Below the pieces are notes generated by a model. The model did no database searches and was not told the DNA's origin. It saw only the letters and a program-made list of their open reading frames with translations. A stretch of 64,000 nucleotides of DNA, from the IMG/VR virus record IMGVR_UViG_3300042876_000250, positions 1-64,000 of that record; one strand, 5' to 3'. Position numbers and translations under genes: made by a program. Source of the DNA: a virus. Every line of letters starts with the position of its first letter. The stretch's first letter is position 1. Shown one piece after another: positions 22,739-31,083 of this stretch.

Positions 22739-24718
22739 ATGCCGCTTCAAAGTTTGCAACTTCGTCCCGGGGTCAACCGCGAATCTACTTCTCTTGCCAA
22801 CGAAGGCACTTGGTTCGAGATGGACAAAGTGCGCTTTCGCTCCGGCTACCCTGAAAAGCTGGGCGGTTGGGTCAAGGACACCGGGAGCGCATACGATCCT
22901 TCCGGCACCATTGCGACTCCTCCTGCGGGTTCGTTTTGGGGTGTTTGTCGCAGCTTGCGCAACTGGGTCACGCTCGCCGGGTTCAACCTGTTGAGCCTGG
23001 GCACCAACCTCAAGCTGTACATCCAGCAGACGGTCGGCGGCAATTTCTATGACGTGACCCCTTTGCGGCTCACGGTGACTATCACGGGTACCGCGTTCAC
23101 GACGACCAGTGGGTCGGGGGTTGTGGTGTGCAACGTCCCTGGGCATGGCTCCCAGACGGGCGACTTTGTGACGATTTCGGGAGTTGTGGGCTCCGTCAAC
23201 GGTATTACGGACGCACAGCTCAACCGCGAGTTTCAGATCACCTACATCGACAACAACAGCTTCAGCATCTCCACGACGGGCACGGCCAGTCCAGGCGTGA
23301 GTCCCGCAGGCACCGCCACTTTTGCTCTCCAGATCAACACCGGCAGCGACATCTACACCACGGGCGTGGGCTGGGGTGCTGGCGGCTGGGGCGGCGTTAC
23401 TGGCTCTTCCACCCCTACAGGTTGGGGGTCTGCCGCCCCTGCGGGCGTGGGTGTCGGTGTGCAGCTCCGGCTGTGGAGTCAGGCCAATTTCGGCGACCGG
23501 CTGGTGGCCAACCCGCGAGGCGGCCCAATCTATCTGTGGGTGCCTGCGGCAAGCCCCGCTACCTACTACCGGGCTCAGGTGCTGTCGTCCACCAACACGA
23601 GCACGCAGGACGGCCAGCAGTATTGGCTGACGGACTCTTCCTGCCCGGTCGTGGCCAACTCCATTGTTGTATCGGACGCTTCTCGCTTTCTGATTGCGTT
23701 TGGCTGCAACAACTACGGCGAAACCACGCTCGACCCCATGCTGGTTCGCTGGTCTGACGCCGAGGACTACAGAATCTGGTTCCCCGATGAGGACAACCGT
23801 GCGGGCTTTGCTCGCCTGAGTTCAGGCTCCTCCATCATCGGCCAGCTCCAGTCCCGTCAGGAAATTCTGATCTGGACGGATTCTGCGCTGTACTCCATGC
23901 AGTTTGTGGGCGGCGATCTGGTCTGGCAGTTCCAGATTCTTGGCGACAACCTGTCCATCATGGGCCCCAACACGGCGGCGCTGGCTTCTGGCGTGGCGTA
24001 CTGGATGGGCCTGGACAAGTTCTACGCCTATTCCGGCCGTGTGGAGACGCTGTACTGCCCGCTGCGCCAGTACATCTTTGGCGACATCAATCTGGATCAG
24101 AGCGCCCAGTTCTTTGCCAGCACCAACGAAGGCTTCAACGAGGTCTGGTGGTTCTACTGCTCGGCGAACAGCACCGTCATCGACAGGTACGTTGTCTACA
24201 ACCACCTCGAAAAGCTGTGGTCTTACGGCAACCTGTCTCGCACGTCTTGGCTTGATTCCCCACTGCGCGACTACCCGATTGCTGCTGGCTACAACGGCCA
24301 GTTGTTCTACCACGAGCAGGGCGTGGACGACGGCTCTACCAACCCGCCCAGCCCGATCTCCTGCTACATCCAGTCGGCCGACTTCGACATCGGCGACGGG
24401 CACAACTACGGCTTCGTGTGGCGAATGATCCCCGACATCACGTTCGACGGCTCTTACGTCAACAACCCGGAGGTCACGTTCACGCTGCGCCCCCGGCAGA
24501 ACCCAGGCTCCAACTACGGGATGGCGGACACCCCCGCAGTCATCAGCGCGCAGAACTACCAGGGCCAGCGCAACTACACCGTGCAGCAGTTCACGGAGAT
24601 CATCTACACGCGCCTGCGCGGCAGGCAGATGGCGTTCAGAGTGTCCTCTGACGGTCTTGGTGTGCAGTGGCAGCTTGGCGTTCCCCGGATGGACGTTCGC
24701 CCGGACGGCCGGAGGTAA
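22739..24718 (+). CDS. Tail hub / DNA stabilisation protein, P22 gp10-like (probable), 659 aa
   Basis: A large beta-propeller-like protein. The opening LQLRPGVNRESTSLANEG, the motif VRFRSGYPEKLGGW, and regular strands with turn phrases such as LVANPRGGPIYLWVP and RFLIAFGCNNYGETTLDP are typical of hub or nozzle proteins of short-tailed phages. It would close the connector after packaging and anchor fibres. The C-terminal region (GHNYGFVWRMIPDITFDG) belongs to the same pattern. It lies after the lysis pair, an order seen in related environmental phages. Confidence 0.8.
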   Translation: MPLQSLQLRPGVNRESTSLANEGTWFEMDKVRFRSGYPEKLGGWVKDTGSAYDPSGTIATPPAGSFWGVCRSLRNWVTLAGFNLLSLGTNLKLYIQQTVGGNFYDVTPLRLTVTITGTAFTTTSGSGVVVCNVPGHGSQTGDFVTISGVVGSVNGITDAQLNREFQITYIDNNSFSISTTGTASPGVSPAGTATFALQINTGSDIYTTGVGWGAGGWGGVTGSSTPTGWGSAAPAGVGVGVQLRLWSQANFGDRLVANPRGGPIYLWVPAASPATYYRAQVLSSTNTSTQDGQQYWLTDSSCPVVANSIVVSDASRFLIAFGCNNYGETTLDPMLVRWSDAEDYRIWFPDEDNRAGFARLSSGSSIIGQLQSRQEILIWTDSALYSMQFVGGDLVWQFQILGDNLSIMGPNTAALASGVAYWMGLDKFYAYSGRVETLYCPLRQYIFGDINLDQSAQFFASTNEGFNEVWWFYCSANSTVIDRYVVYNHLEKLWSYGNLSRTSWLDSPLRDYPIAAGYNGQLFYHEQGVDDGSTNPPSPISCYIQSADFDIGDGHNYGFVWRMIPDITFDGSYVNNPEVTFTLRPRQNPGSNYGMADTPAVISAQNYQGQRNYTVQQFTEIIYTRLRGRQMAFRVSSDGLGVQWQLGVPRMDVRPDGRR

Positions 24719-24720
24719 GC

Positions 24721-25836
24721 ATGGCCCGGCTTCGCCTGCCCGTAAATCCCCGGCTGCCGGTAGCGCCTGCTGCCTACGACGCCCGGTACCATAATCAGTT
24801 CGCAGATATTCTGCGGCTGTATTTCAACCAGCTCGACAATTTCGATGCGGGCCTTGCAAACGGCGGGCCGCCGTTCAACTACATCGACTTCAATACTGGG
24901 GCGATATACACCAGCCAGGAAGCCCGCCTTGGTTGGAACAACAGTGACAAAACGCTCAACCTGGGCATGGCCTACGGCGTCACGCAGCAGATCGGTCAGG
25001 AAACGTACGCCAGGGTCGGGAACACAACAGGCGTCACGATCCCCAACGGCACTGTAGTCGGGTTCGCAGGGGCGACCACCGAAGCGCTTTTGGTCGCGCC
25101 GTACCTTGCAGATGGTTCCCAGCCTTCGCTGTATATCCTGGGCGTTATGACTCACGACCTCCCTGACAGCGGGGAGAAAGGGTACTGCACGACCTGGGGC
25201 TTTGTGCGTGATCTCGACACGAGCGCGTTCACTGCCGGGGACATTTTGTATGCCAGCCCGACGACGGCGGGGGCCTTTACCAACGTTAAGCCGACTGCAC
25301 CTAACAGCGTAATTCCTGTGGCCGCGTGCGTTACTTCGCACCCGACGCAAGGTATTATTTTTGTTCGCCCAACTATTCAGCAGATGCAGTATTACGGGCA
25401 GTTTTCTAAAACTACCGATGATACCCCTGCGGTGATTAATACGGCGTATCCGCTTGTATTCGACAACACGGATATATCTAACGGTATTACGCTGGGAACC
25501 CCCGCGTCGCGTATTGTGGTTCCTCAGTCGGGGCTTTACTCCGTAGAGGCAAACCTGCAACTCATCAGCGGTAGCGCCGTGAACAAAACTGTTTGGTTTT
25601 GGCTGCGGAAAAACGGAGTTGACGTGCCGAACTCTGCCCGCATCGTTACGGTTGCTGTAAACAGCGCGTACACCACTGTCGCTTTGCGGGAAACCGTGTC
25701 TCTGGCAATCAACGAGTACATCGAGGTCTGCTGGGCTGCGGACAGTACCGCCGTAACGCTGGACTCCGTAAGCCCCACTGCATTTGCGCCCGCCGCGCCG
25801 TCAGTGGTTTTGAACATCACCCAGGCCCAGCAGTAA
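24721..25836 (+). CDS. Fibre/spike protein with C-terminal jelly-roll, 371 aa
   Basis: The start is the ATG after GGCCGGAGGTAAGC. The N-terminal LRLPVNPRLPVAPAAYDA and RYHNQFADILRLYFNQLDN attach to the virion. A middle domain shows VGFAGATTEALLVAPYLA. The last 130 residues (VFDNTDISNGITLGTPAS; IVVPQSGLYSVEANLQL; VWFWLRKNGVDVPNS) form a C1q/TNF-like jelly roll common at phage fibre tips. It is probably a trimeric binding protein. Confidence 0.75.
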   Translation: MARLRLPVNPRLPVAPAAYDARYHNQFADILRLYFNQLDNFDAGLANGGPPFNYIDFNTGAIYTSQEARLGWNNSDKTLNLGMAYGVTQQIGQETYARVGNTTGVTIPNGTVVGFAGATTEALLVAPYLADGSQPSLYILGVMTHDLPDSGEKGYCTTWGFVRDLDTSAFTAGDILYASPTTAGAFTNVKPTAPNSVIPVAACVTSHPTQGIIFVRPTIQQMQYYGQFSKTTDDTPAVINTAYPLVFDNTDISNGITLGTPASRIVVPQSGLYSVEANLQLISGSAVNKTVWFWLRKNGVDVPNSARIVTVAVNSAYTTVALRETVSLAINEYIEVCWAADSTAVTLDSVSPTAFAPAAPSVVLNITQAQQ

Positions 25837-25902
25837 CGCTGGCTATAGACCCGTACCCCCTCAAATGATAGACTCAACCAACCCCTTTTCCGCGAGGCAA
25901 CC

Positions 25903-27243
25903 ATGAGCCTGCAACTTGCCGCCCAGCACCTTGCATCCAAGGGCCGTGGCCCTGATACCCAACTCGTTCACATGGCCCCCAGCGAAGTCGCTGGGCTCCA
26001 AGCGCTTGCGCGTGCGGCCGGGGGTACGCTGACCGTCAACCCCGATACGGGTCTGCCGGAGGCGGGCTTTCTTGAGAAAATGCTCCCCGCGCTGATCGGC
26101 GTTGGCCTCATGGCTGCCACTGGCGGCGCAGCAGCTCCCGGTCTTTTTGGCCTGGGCATGCCTGCCACTATCGGCCTGGGTGTTGGCGGCGTCGAGGCGC
26201 TTCGCACTGGCAATCTCAGCAAAGGCCTGATGGCAGGTCTTGGTGCCTACGGCGGTGCCGGACTTGGTGCCGGTCTGCTGGGTGCGGGTGCCGCTGGTGC
26301 GGGTGCTGCCGGGGCTGGTGCTGGTGCGGCTGGTGCGGGAGCGGGCAGTGCGGCTTTGGACGTTCTCGGCCAGCCCATGACCGGCATGGCCCAGGCCGCT
26401 GGTCAGGGTTTCACGCAGAATCTGGCGCAGATGGGCCAGGGTATCGGTGCGCTGGCTTCCGGCACTCCCGGCGCTGGTTCCGCTGCAATGGGGGCCATGG
26501 GTGGTGGCGGCATGAACGCTGCGCGTATGGGCCTTGCTGCCGCATCTCCCGCGCTGATGGCCAAGCCCAAACAAGCCGAAGGCCCCCAGGACGAACCCAA
26601 CCCATACAAGTTCAAGTACGAGTACGAGCGGCCGGAAGACCCGTACTCCACCTCTTCGCGGGAGGCCATGCAGTATCGCGGACGCTACGTGCCTTACGCC
26701 ACAGGCGGTACTGTCGAGGAAATGTCGGCGGCCAACGGCGCGCTGATGCGTGAGCAGGAAGCCAACGTTCCCGGCTACGCCATGGGCGGCGTGTTCAAAA
26801 AGATCAAAGAGTATCTTGATGGTCAAGGTGGCGGCGACTCGTTCACGTTCGACCCTGCCACGCAGACGTACACCCGCACGGGCGGTTCAGGCCCTGGCTC
26901 CTTCTCCTACGATCAAGCCACTGGCCAGTACAAAGAAATGGCTGCTGGCGGCCTCTCGCACCTCGGCGATTACTCCGATGGCGGCCGTCTGCTCAAGGGC
27001 CCCGGTGACGGCGTGAGCGACAGCATCCCTGCGGTGATCGCTGACAAGCGCCCTGCGCGTTTGGCTGACGGTGAGTTTGTGGTTCCCGCCCGCATCGTCT
27101 CTGAGCTGGGCAACGGCTCTACCGACGCAGGTGCACGCAAGCTGTACGCGATGATGGATCGGATTCAGCAGAACCGCGCCAAGACCGTCGGCAAAAACAA
27201 AGTGGCTGTGAACAGCCGTTCTGACAAACATCTCCCCGCGTAA
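25903..27243 (+). CDS. Ejection/internal virion protein, Gly-Ala-rich, 446 aa
   Basis: Residues about 60-180 are very hydrophobic and rich in Gly and Ala (LIGVGLMAATGGAAAPGLF; AGLLGAGAAGAGAAGAGAG), suited to insertion into the host envelope. The C-terminal part carries Gly-Gly motifs (YATGGTVEEM, YAMGGVFKK, MAAGGLSHL) and a conserved ending GPGDGVSDSIPAVIADKR with LADGEFVVPARIVSELG, which I know from many phage internal proteins. It opens the ejection cassette. Confidence 0.7.
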   Translation: MSLQLAAQHLASKGRGPDTQLVHMAPSEVAGLQALARAAGGTLTVNPDTGLPEAGFLEKMLPALIGVGLMAATGGAAAPGLFGLGMPATIGLGVGGVEALRTGNLSKGLMAGLGAYGGAGLGAGLLGAGAAGAGAAGAGAGAAGAGAGSAALDVLGQPMTGMAQAAGQGFTQNLAQMGQGIGALASGTPGAGSAAMGAMGGGGMNAARMGLAAASPALMAKPKQAEGPQDEPNPYKFKYEYERPEDPYSTSSREAMQYRGRYVPYATGGTVEEMSAANGALMREQEANVPGYAMGGVFKKIKEYLDGQGGGDSFTFDPATQTYTRTGGSGPGSFSYDQATGQYKEMAAGGLSHLGDYSDGGRLLKGPGDGVSDSIPAVIADKRPARLADGEFVVPARIVSELGNGSTDAGARKLYAMMDRIQQNRAKTVGKNKVAVNSRSDKHLPA

Positions 27244-27245
27244 CT

Positions 27246-27656
27246 GTGCCGCTGTACCACGTCCAACCACGAGAACTGCCCCAGGTGTGGGCAACCGCTG
27301 CGCCGCTGCTTCAAAAAGCAATCGACCTTGAGCCTGAACTCATCACCATTGAGCAGGTCGAATACGCGATCCGCACGGGCACAACGCATCTGCTGGTTTG
27401 GGTTGAGGACGAGGAAAAGGGCATCACTGGGGCCGCCACGGTCGAGTTCATCGACTATCCCCGGGAGCGAGTGGCGCATGTGAACTTGATGGGTGGAAGC
27501 GGCATTGTGCGCAAGCACGTGTTTGCCGACGCCATGAACTGGATGCGGCTGTTCGGTGCCACCAAAGCGCAATGCTGGGCCCGGGGGTCGCTGGTACAGA
27601 TGTACGAGAAGATGGGCATGACGAACACCCATCAAGTCATGAGGATTGAGCTATGA
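27246..27656 (+). CDS. GNAT-fold acetyltransferase-like protein, 136 aa
   Basis: GTG start two bases after the previous stop; ends overlapping the next start (ATGA). The order of elements fits a small GNAT domain: a helix-rich start (VWATAAPLLQKAIDLEP), a strand (HLLVWVEDEEKGITGAATV), and a final FADAMNWMRLFGATKAQC and SLVQMYEKMGM typical of the last GNAT strands. T7 places gp13, a virion assembly factor, at the comparable position. The acetyl-CoA loop is not obvious, so the activity is uncertain. Confidence 0.65.
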   Translation: MPLYHVQPRELPQVWATAAPLLQKAIDLEPELITIEQVEYAIRTGTTHLLVWVEDEEKGITGAATVEFIDYPRERVAHVNLMGGSGIVRKHVFADAMNWMRLFGATKAQCWARGSLVQMYEKMGMTNTHQVMRIEL

Positions 27657-28951
27657 ACATCCTTCACGAAAAGCGCAAGCTGACGCCGTACGGCAATCCT
27701 CAGATGGGTGGCGGTGGCGGTGGTGGTCAGCCCGAGCGTACGACGCAGGTTCAAGACCTTCCGAGCTGGGCCAAACCGTACGCGCAGGAGACCCTGGCCA
27801 AAGGCCAAGCGCTCACGGACATCAACCAGAACCCGTACCAGCAGTACGGCGGCGAGCGCATTGCGGGCTTCAACCCCCTGCAAAATCAGGCGTTCCAAAA
27901 CGCGGCCAACATGCAGGTGTCCCCGCAAACCGGGCAGGCCACCAACATGGTCACGGATATTGCCAACCGCGCAGCAGGCATGGGTGCTGGGTACGCTCCC
28001 GCACGCGCCCAGTTCTTGGGCGTCAACGCCCCTCAGTTGCAGCAGTATCAGATGGGCCCTGTGGAGCGGGTCAGCGCCGACACCTTCGGCCGCACCCAGG
28101 CGGCGGACTACATGTCGCCGTTCATTGAGCAAGCGCTTGAGCCGCAGCTTCGCGCCGCCTCCCGTGCGTCTGAACAGCAGCGCCAGCAAAGTCAGGATCG
28201 TGCGATTGCTGCCGGGGCTTTTGGTGGTGGCCGCCACGCGGTCATGGAAGCGGCCCGTCGCCGCAACCTGAATGAGCTGCAAGGCGACATCCGGGCCCGT
28301 GGCATGCAGAGCGCCTACGAGCAGGCGGCCAACCAGTTCAACCAAGACGCCGCACGGCGTATGCAAGCCGGTCTCGCAAATCAGCAGGCGGGTTTGAACG
28401 TCGGCCAGCAGAACCTTGCCGCACAGCTTGGAGTTCAGCAGCTTGGTGCACAGACCGGCTTGCAGGCGCAGACGGCCAATCAGCAGGCGTTTCAGCAGGC
28501 CCGGCAGCTTGCGGAGCAATCGCGCCAGTTCGGTGGGAACCTGGGACTGCAAGGTTTGCAGACGGCGCTGCAAGGCACCGGCCAGCTTGGCCAACTCGGC
28601 CAGCAGCAGTTCACGCAGGGCATGGACATCAACCGCCTCCAGCAGCAGGTTGGCGGGCAACAGCAACAGCAACAGCAGCAGCTCCTGTCGCAGCAGTACC
28701 AAGACTTCCTCAACCAGCAGCGCTACCCGTACCAGCAGCTTGAGTTCATGTCGAACCTGCTGCGCGGCACGCCCATGGGCACCGTCAGCTCGCTGTACTC
28801 ACCCGCCGCAAGTCCGCTGGCTCAGTTGGCTGGCGCTGGCACCGCGCTCTACGGCCTGGGTCAAATGACAAGAACGGGCAAAGAAGGTGGTCTGATGGAG
28901 TCCGAGGACAAGCCTGCGGGACTTGCCGAACTGGCCTACACCAAGATTTGA
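27653..28951 (+). CDS. Gln-rich internal virion (ejection) protein, 432 aa
   Basis: After a Gly-rich N-terminus come WAKPYAQETLAKGQAL and FNPLQNQAFQNAANMQV. Long Gln/Ala helices follow (AQLGVQQLGAQTGLQAQTAN) with a run of eight Gln near residue 338. The phrase AIAAGAFGGGRHAVMEAAR is a recurrent feature of such internal proteins. It is likely packaged in the capsid and ejected to form a periplasmic conduit. No enzyme motif is visible. Confidence 0.7.
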   Translation: MNILHEKRKLTPYGNPQMGGGGGGGQPERTTQVQDLPSWAKPYAQETLAKGQALTDINQNPYQQYGGERIAGFNPLQNQAFQNAANMQVSPQTGQATNMVTDIANRAAGMGAGYAPARAQFLGVNAPQLQQYQMGPVERVSADTFGRTQAADYMSPFIEQALEPQLRAASRASEQQRQQSQDRAIAAGAFGGGRHAVMEAARRRNLNELQGDIRARGMQSAYEQAANQFNQDAARRMQAGLANQQAGLNVGQQNLAAQLGVQQLGAQTGLQAQTANQQAFQQARQLAEQSRQFGGNLGLQGLQTALQGTGQLGQLGQQQFTQGMDINRLQQQVGGQQQQQQQQLLSQQYQDFLNQQRYPYQQLEFMSNLLRGTPMGTVSSLYSPAASPLAQLAGAGTALYGLGQMTRTGKEGGLMESEDKPAGLAELAYTKI

Positions 28952-28958
28952 GGACGCC

Positions 28959-31079
28959 ATGATTAACGTCAACCAGATCACCTCCACGCTGGCCAAGCTG
29001 CCGGATCAGGCGTTGCAGCAGTATGCTGCAATGCACAAAAACGACCCGTACATCATGGCCCTGGCCGTGGCCGAGTCCAACCGCCGCAAAGAGATGCGCG
29101 GTGCCGCTCAAGCAGCGCAGGGCCAGATGGAGCAGCCCAAGGTGGCTGACCAAGCGATTGCCGCGATGGCTCCCGCTCCTGCCCCGCAGGCCCCCGCTCC
29201 GCAGGAAATGCTGCCCGAGGAGCAAGGCATCGGCCGACTGCCCGCAGGCGACATGAACTTTGCCGATGGCGGCATCGTGGCGTTTGCACGCGGCGGGGAT
29301 ATGCCCAAGCGCGACGAATTTGAGCAGGCGCTGGATTCGGAGGGTGTCACCGATCCACGGGAGCGGGCGTTCCTCAAAGCGCTGTATGCCCAAGAGTCGA
29401 GCAGCGGGAAGAACACGAAGACTTCTAATCGTGGCGCTCGTGGGCCCATGCAGATTCTTCCCAGCACGTTCAAGGAAGTGGCCGACGAGGGCATGGACAT
29501 CAACAACAAGATGGACAACCTGCGCGCAGGCATCCGTTACGGCCGTCAAGGCTTTCGTGCAGCAGGGGGAGACCCGGTGCTAGGAGGCGCGTATTACTAC
29601 GGCGGCCCTGGCGGCATGGAGAAAGCGCGGGCTGGTGTTGCTGTTGCTGACCCGCAAAATCCGAAAGCGCCCAACACACTCCAGTACGGCGAGTCGATTG
29701 CATCGCGCATGACCAAGCTGCTGCCAATCGGCTCGGCGGTTGCGGCTGAACAGCGTTCTGCTGCTCCGGCAAAGTCTGCGGTTGACCTGATTCCCGGGCA
29801 GGATGGCCGCCCCGTTGCGCTTGACTCCAAAGCCGGGCCGCCTGTTACTGGCAACGAGATCGTCAAAGGCACCGCCAAAACTGCGGCGGCCCTGGGTTGG
29901 AACACTGCGGCTATGCCGCTTGCAGGACTTGCCACGCTGGGCAGGCGTATGTTTGGTGACAAAGATGCCAAGTTCGAGGACATCTACGGCGGCATGACGT
30001 ACTCGCCTGATGATCGCGTGTCGCGTGAGCAGCTTGAAACAGTTGGGCGCGTTGCGCAGGACTTGAAGATTCCTCCGTACATTCCCGTCATTGGCGGCCT
30101 GCCCGGAACTCGCGGCACCCCGTCGGCGGCAGACGCTGCGGCCATCGCCAAGACCCAGAACCTGCGCCTCGGCAACAACCCCACGCCAACTGGCGTGAGT
30201 GCTCGGCAAGCAGCCGTGTTGGAGAGAAGCCAAGCCGCCCGCACCGCAGCGCAGCAAGCCGCCATGCAGACCGACGAAGCTGCGGCGGCTGCGGCTCGCG
30301 GGCGTATTGCCGATTCGGCCATGGCCAACGCCGGGGCCCGTGCAGCAAACGAAGCGCTCCCCGGTGTAACCAACCGTGCAGGCTTGGCGGGCATCGCTGG
30401 GGCTGGCGTCAGCACCGCGCTGGACAACCCCGACCCCACCGGCATCGCGGCCGTCAATCCCGAAGACGGTTCCTACGACCGCCTGGAGCGCAATCGTCTG
30501 AAAGATCGCTCGTTCAACACGGCTGAGTCGCTGCCCACCGAGGTCAAAAAGGACGTCGTGGACGCCGCCAAAGCGGTTACTCCCGAGAAAAAAGGACGCG
30601 GCCTGACCGGCGAAGACTGGCTGATGCTGGGTCTGGGCATGATGCAGAGCAAGTCTCCGCGCTTCCTGTCGGCGCTGGGAGAAGCAGGTCTTGGTGCCAT
30701 GAAAGCACGCCAAGAGCGCTTCAAAGAAGAACGGGAAGCCGCAGCCGACGAAGCGCGCAGCAAGTATCTTTCTGCCATGGGCGACTACTCGGCAGCGCAG
30801 GCGGAAGAATTGCGCGGGGGCGGTCGTAAAACGAATATGGCCATGGATATGGTCAACAAGTACTACGACAACTGGTTGCAGACGGAGAAGGCGAACCCGC
30901 TGAACGCCATGGGCATCAACCCGCAAAAAGCCAACGCGGCGTACCAGCAGATTTTGCAAAATGTCTTCGGTGCGTATAACATTCCGGTACCTACAGGCAT
31001 GGGCTCTGTGGGGGCGGGTGGCTCCGCACAACTTACTCCCTCCGATCTCGCACTGATTGGCAGGTACACCGCAAGGTAG
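28959..31079 (+). CDS. Virion-associated lytic transglycosylase / ejection protein, 706 aa
   Basis: The start is the ATG after GAGGACGCC. A helical N-terminal region is followed at about residues 130-225 by an SLT/transglycosylase domain: the catalytic Glu lies in YAQESSSGKN, followed by GARGPMQILPSTFKEVA (the G-x-M-Q-I-x-P-x-T motif) and YYYGGPGGMEKA. The rest is Ala-rich helix and a C-terminal domain (LTGEDWLMLGLGMMQSKS). It would cut peptidoglycan locally during genome entry. FADGGIVAFARGGDM carries the arm's Gly-Gly motif. Confidence 0.85.
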   Translation: MINVNQITSTLAKLPDQALQQYAAMHKNDPYIMALAVAESNRRKEMRGAAQAAQGQMEQPKVADQAIAAMAPAPAPQAPAPQEMLPEEQGIGRLPAGDMNFADGGIVAFARGGDMPKRDEFEQALDSEGVTDPRERAFLKALYAQESSSGKNTKTSNRGARGPMQILPSTFKEVADEGMDINNKMDNLRAGIRYGRQGFRAAGGDPVLGGAYYYGGPGGMEKARAGVAVADPQNPKAPNTLQYGESIASRMTKLLPIGSAVAAEQRSAAPAKSAVDLIPGQDGRPVALDSKAGPPVTGNEIVKGTAKTAAALGWNTAAMPLAGLATLGRRMFGDKDAKFEDIYGGMTYSPDDRVSREQLETVGRVAQDLKIPPYIPVIGGLPGTRGTPSAADAAAIAKTQNLRLGNNPTPTGVSARQAAVLERSQAARTAAQQAAMQTDEAAAAAARGRIADSAMANAGARAANEALPGVTNRAGLAGIAGAGVSTALDNPDPTGIAAVNPEDGSYDRLERNRLKDRSFNTAESLPTEVKKDVVDAAKAVTPEKKGRGLTGEDWLMLGLGMMQSKSPRFLSALGEAGLGAMKARQERFKEEREAAADEARSKYLSAMGDYSAAQAEELRGGGRKTNMAMDMVNKYYDNWLQTEKANPLNAMGINPQKANAAYQQILQNVFGAYNIPVPTGMGSVGAGGSAQLTPSDLALIGRYTAR

Positions 31080-31083
31080 CAAA

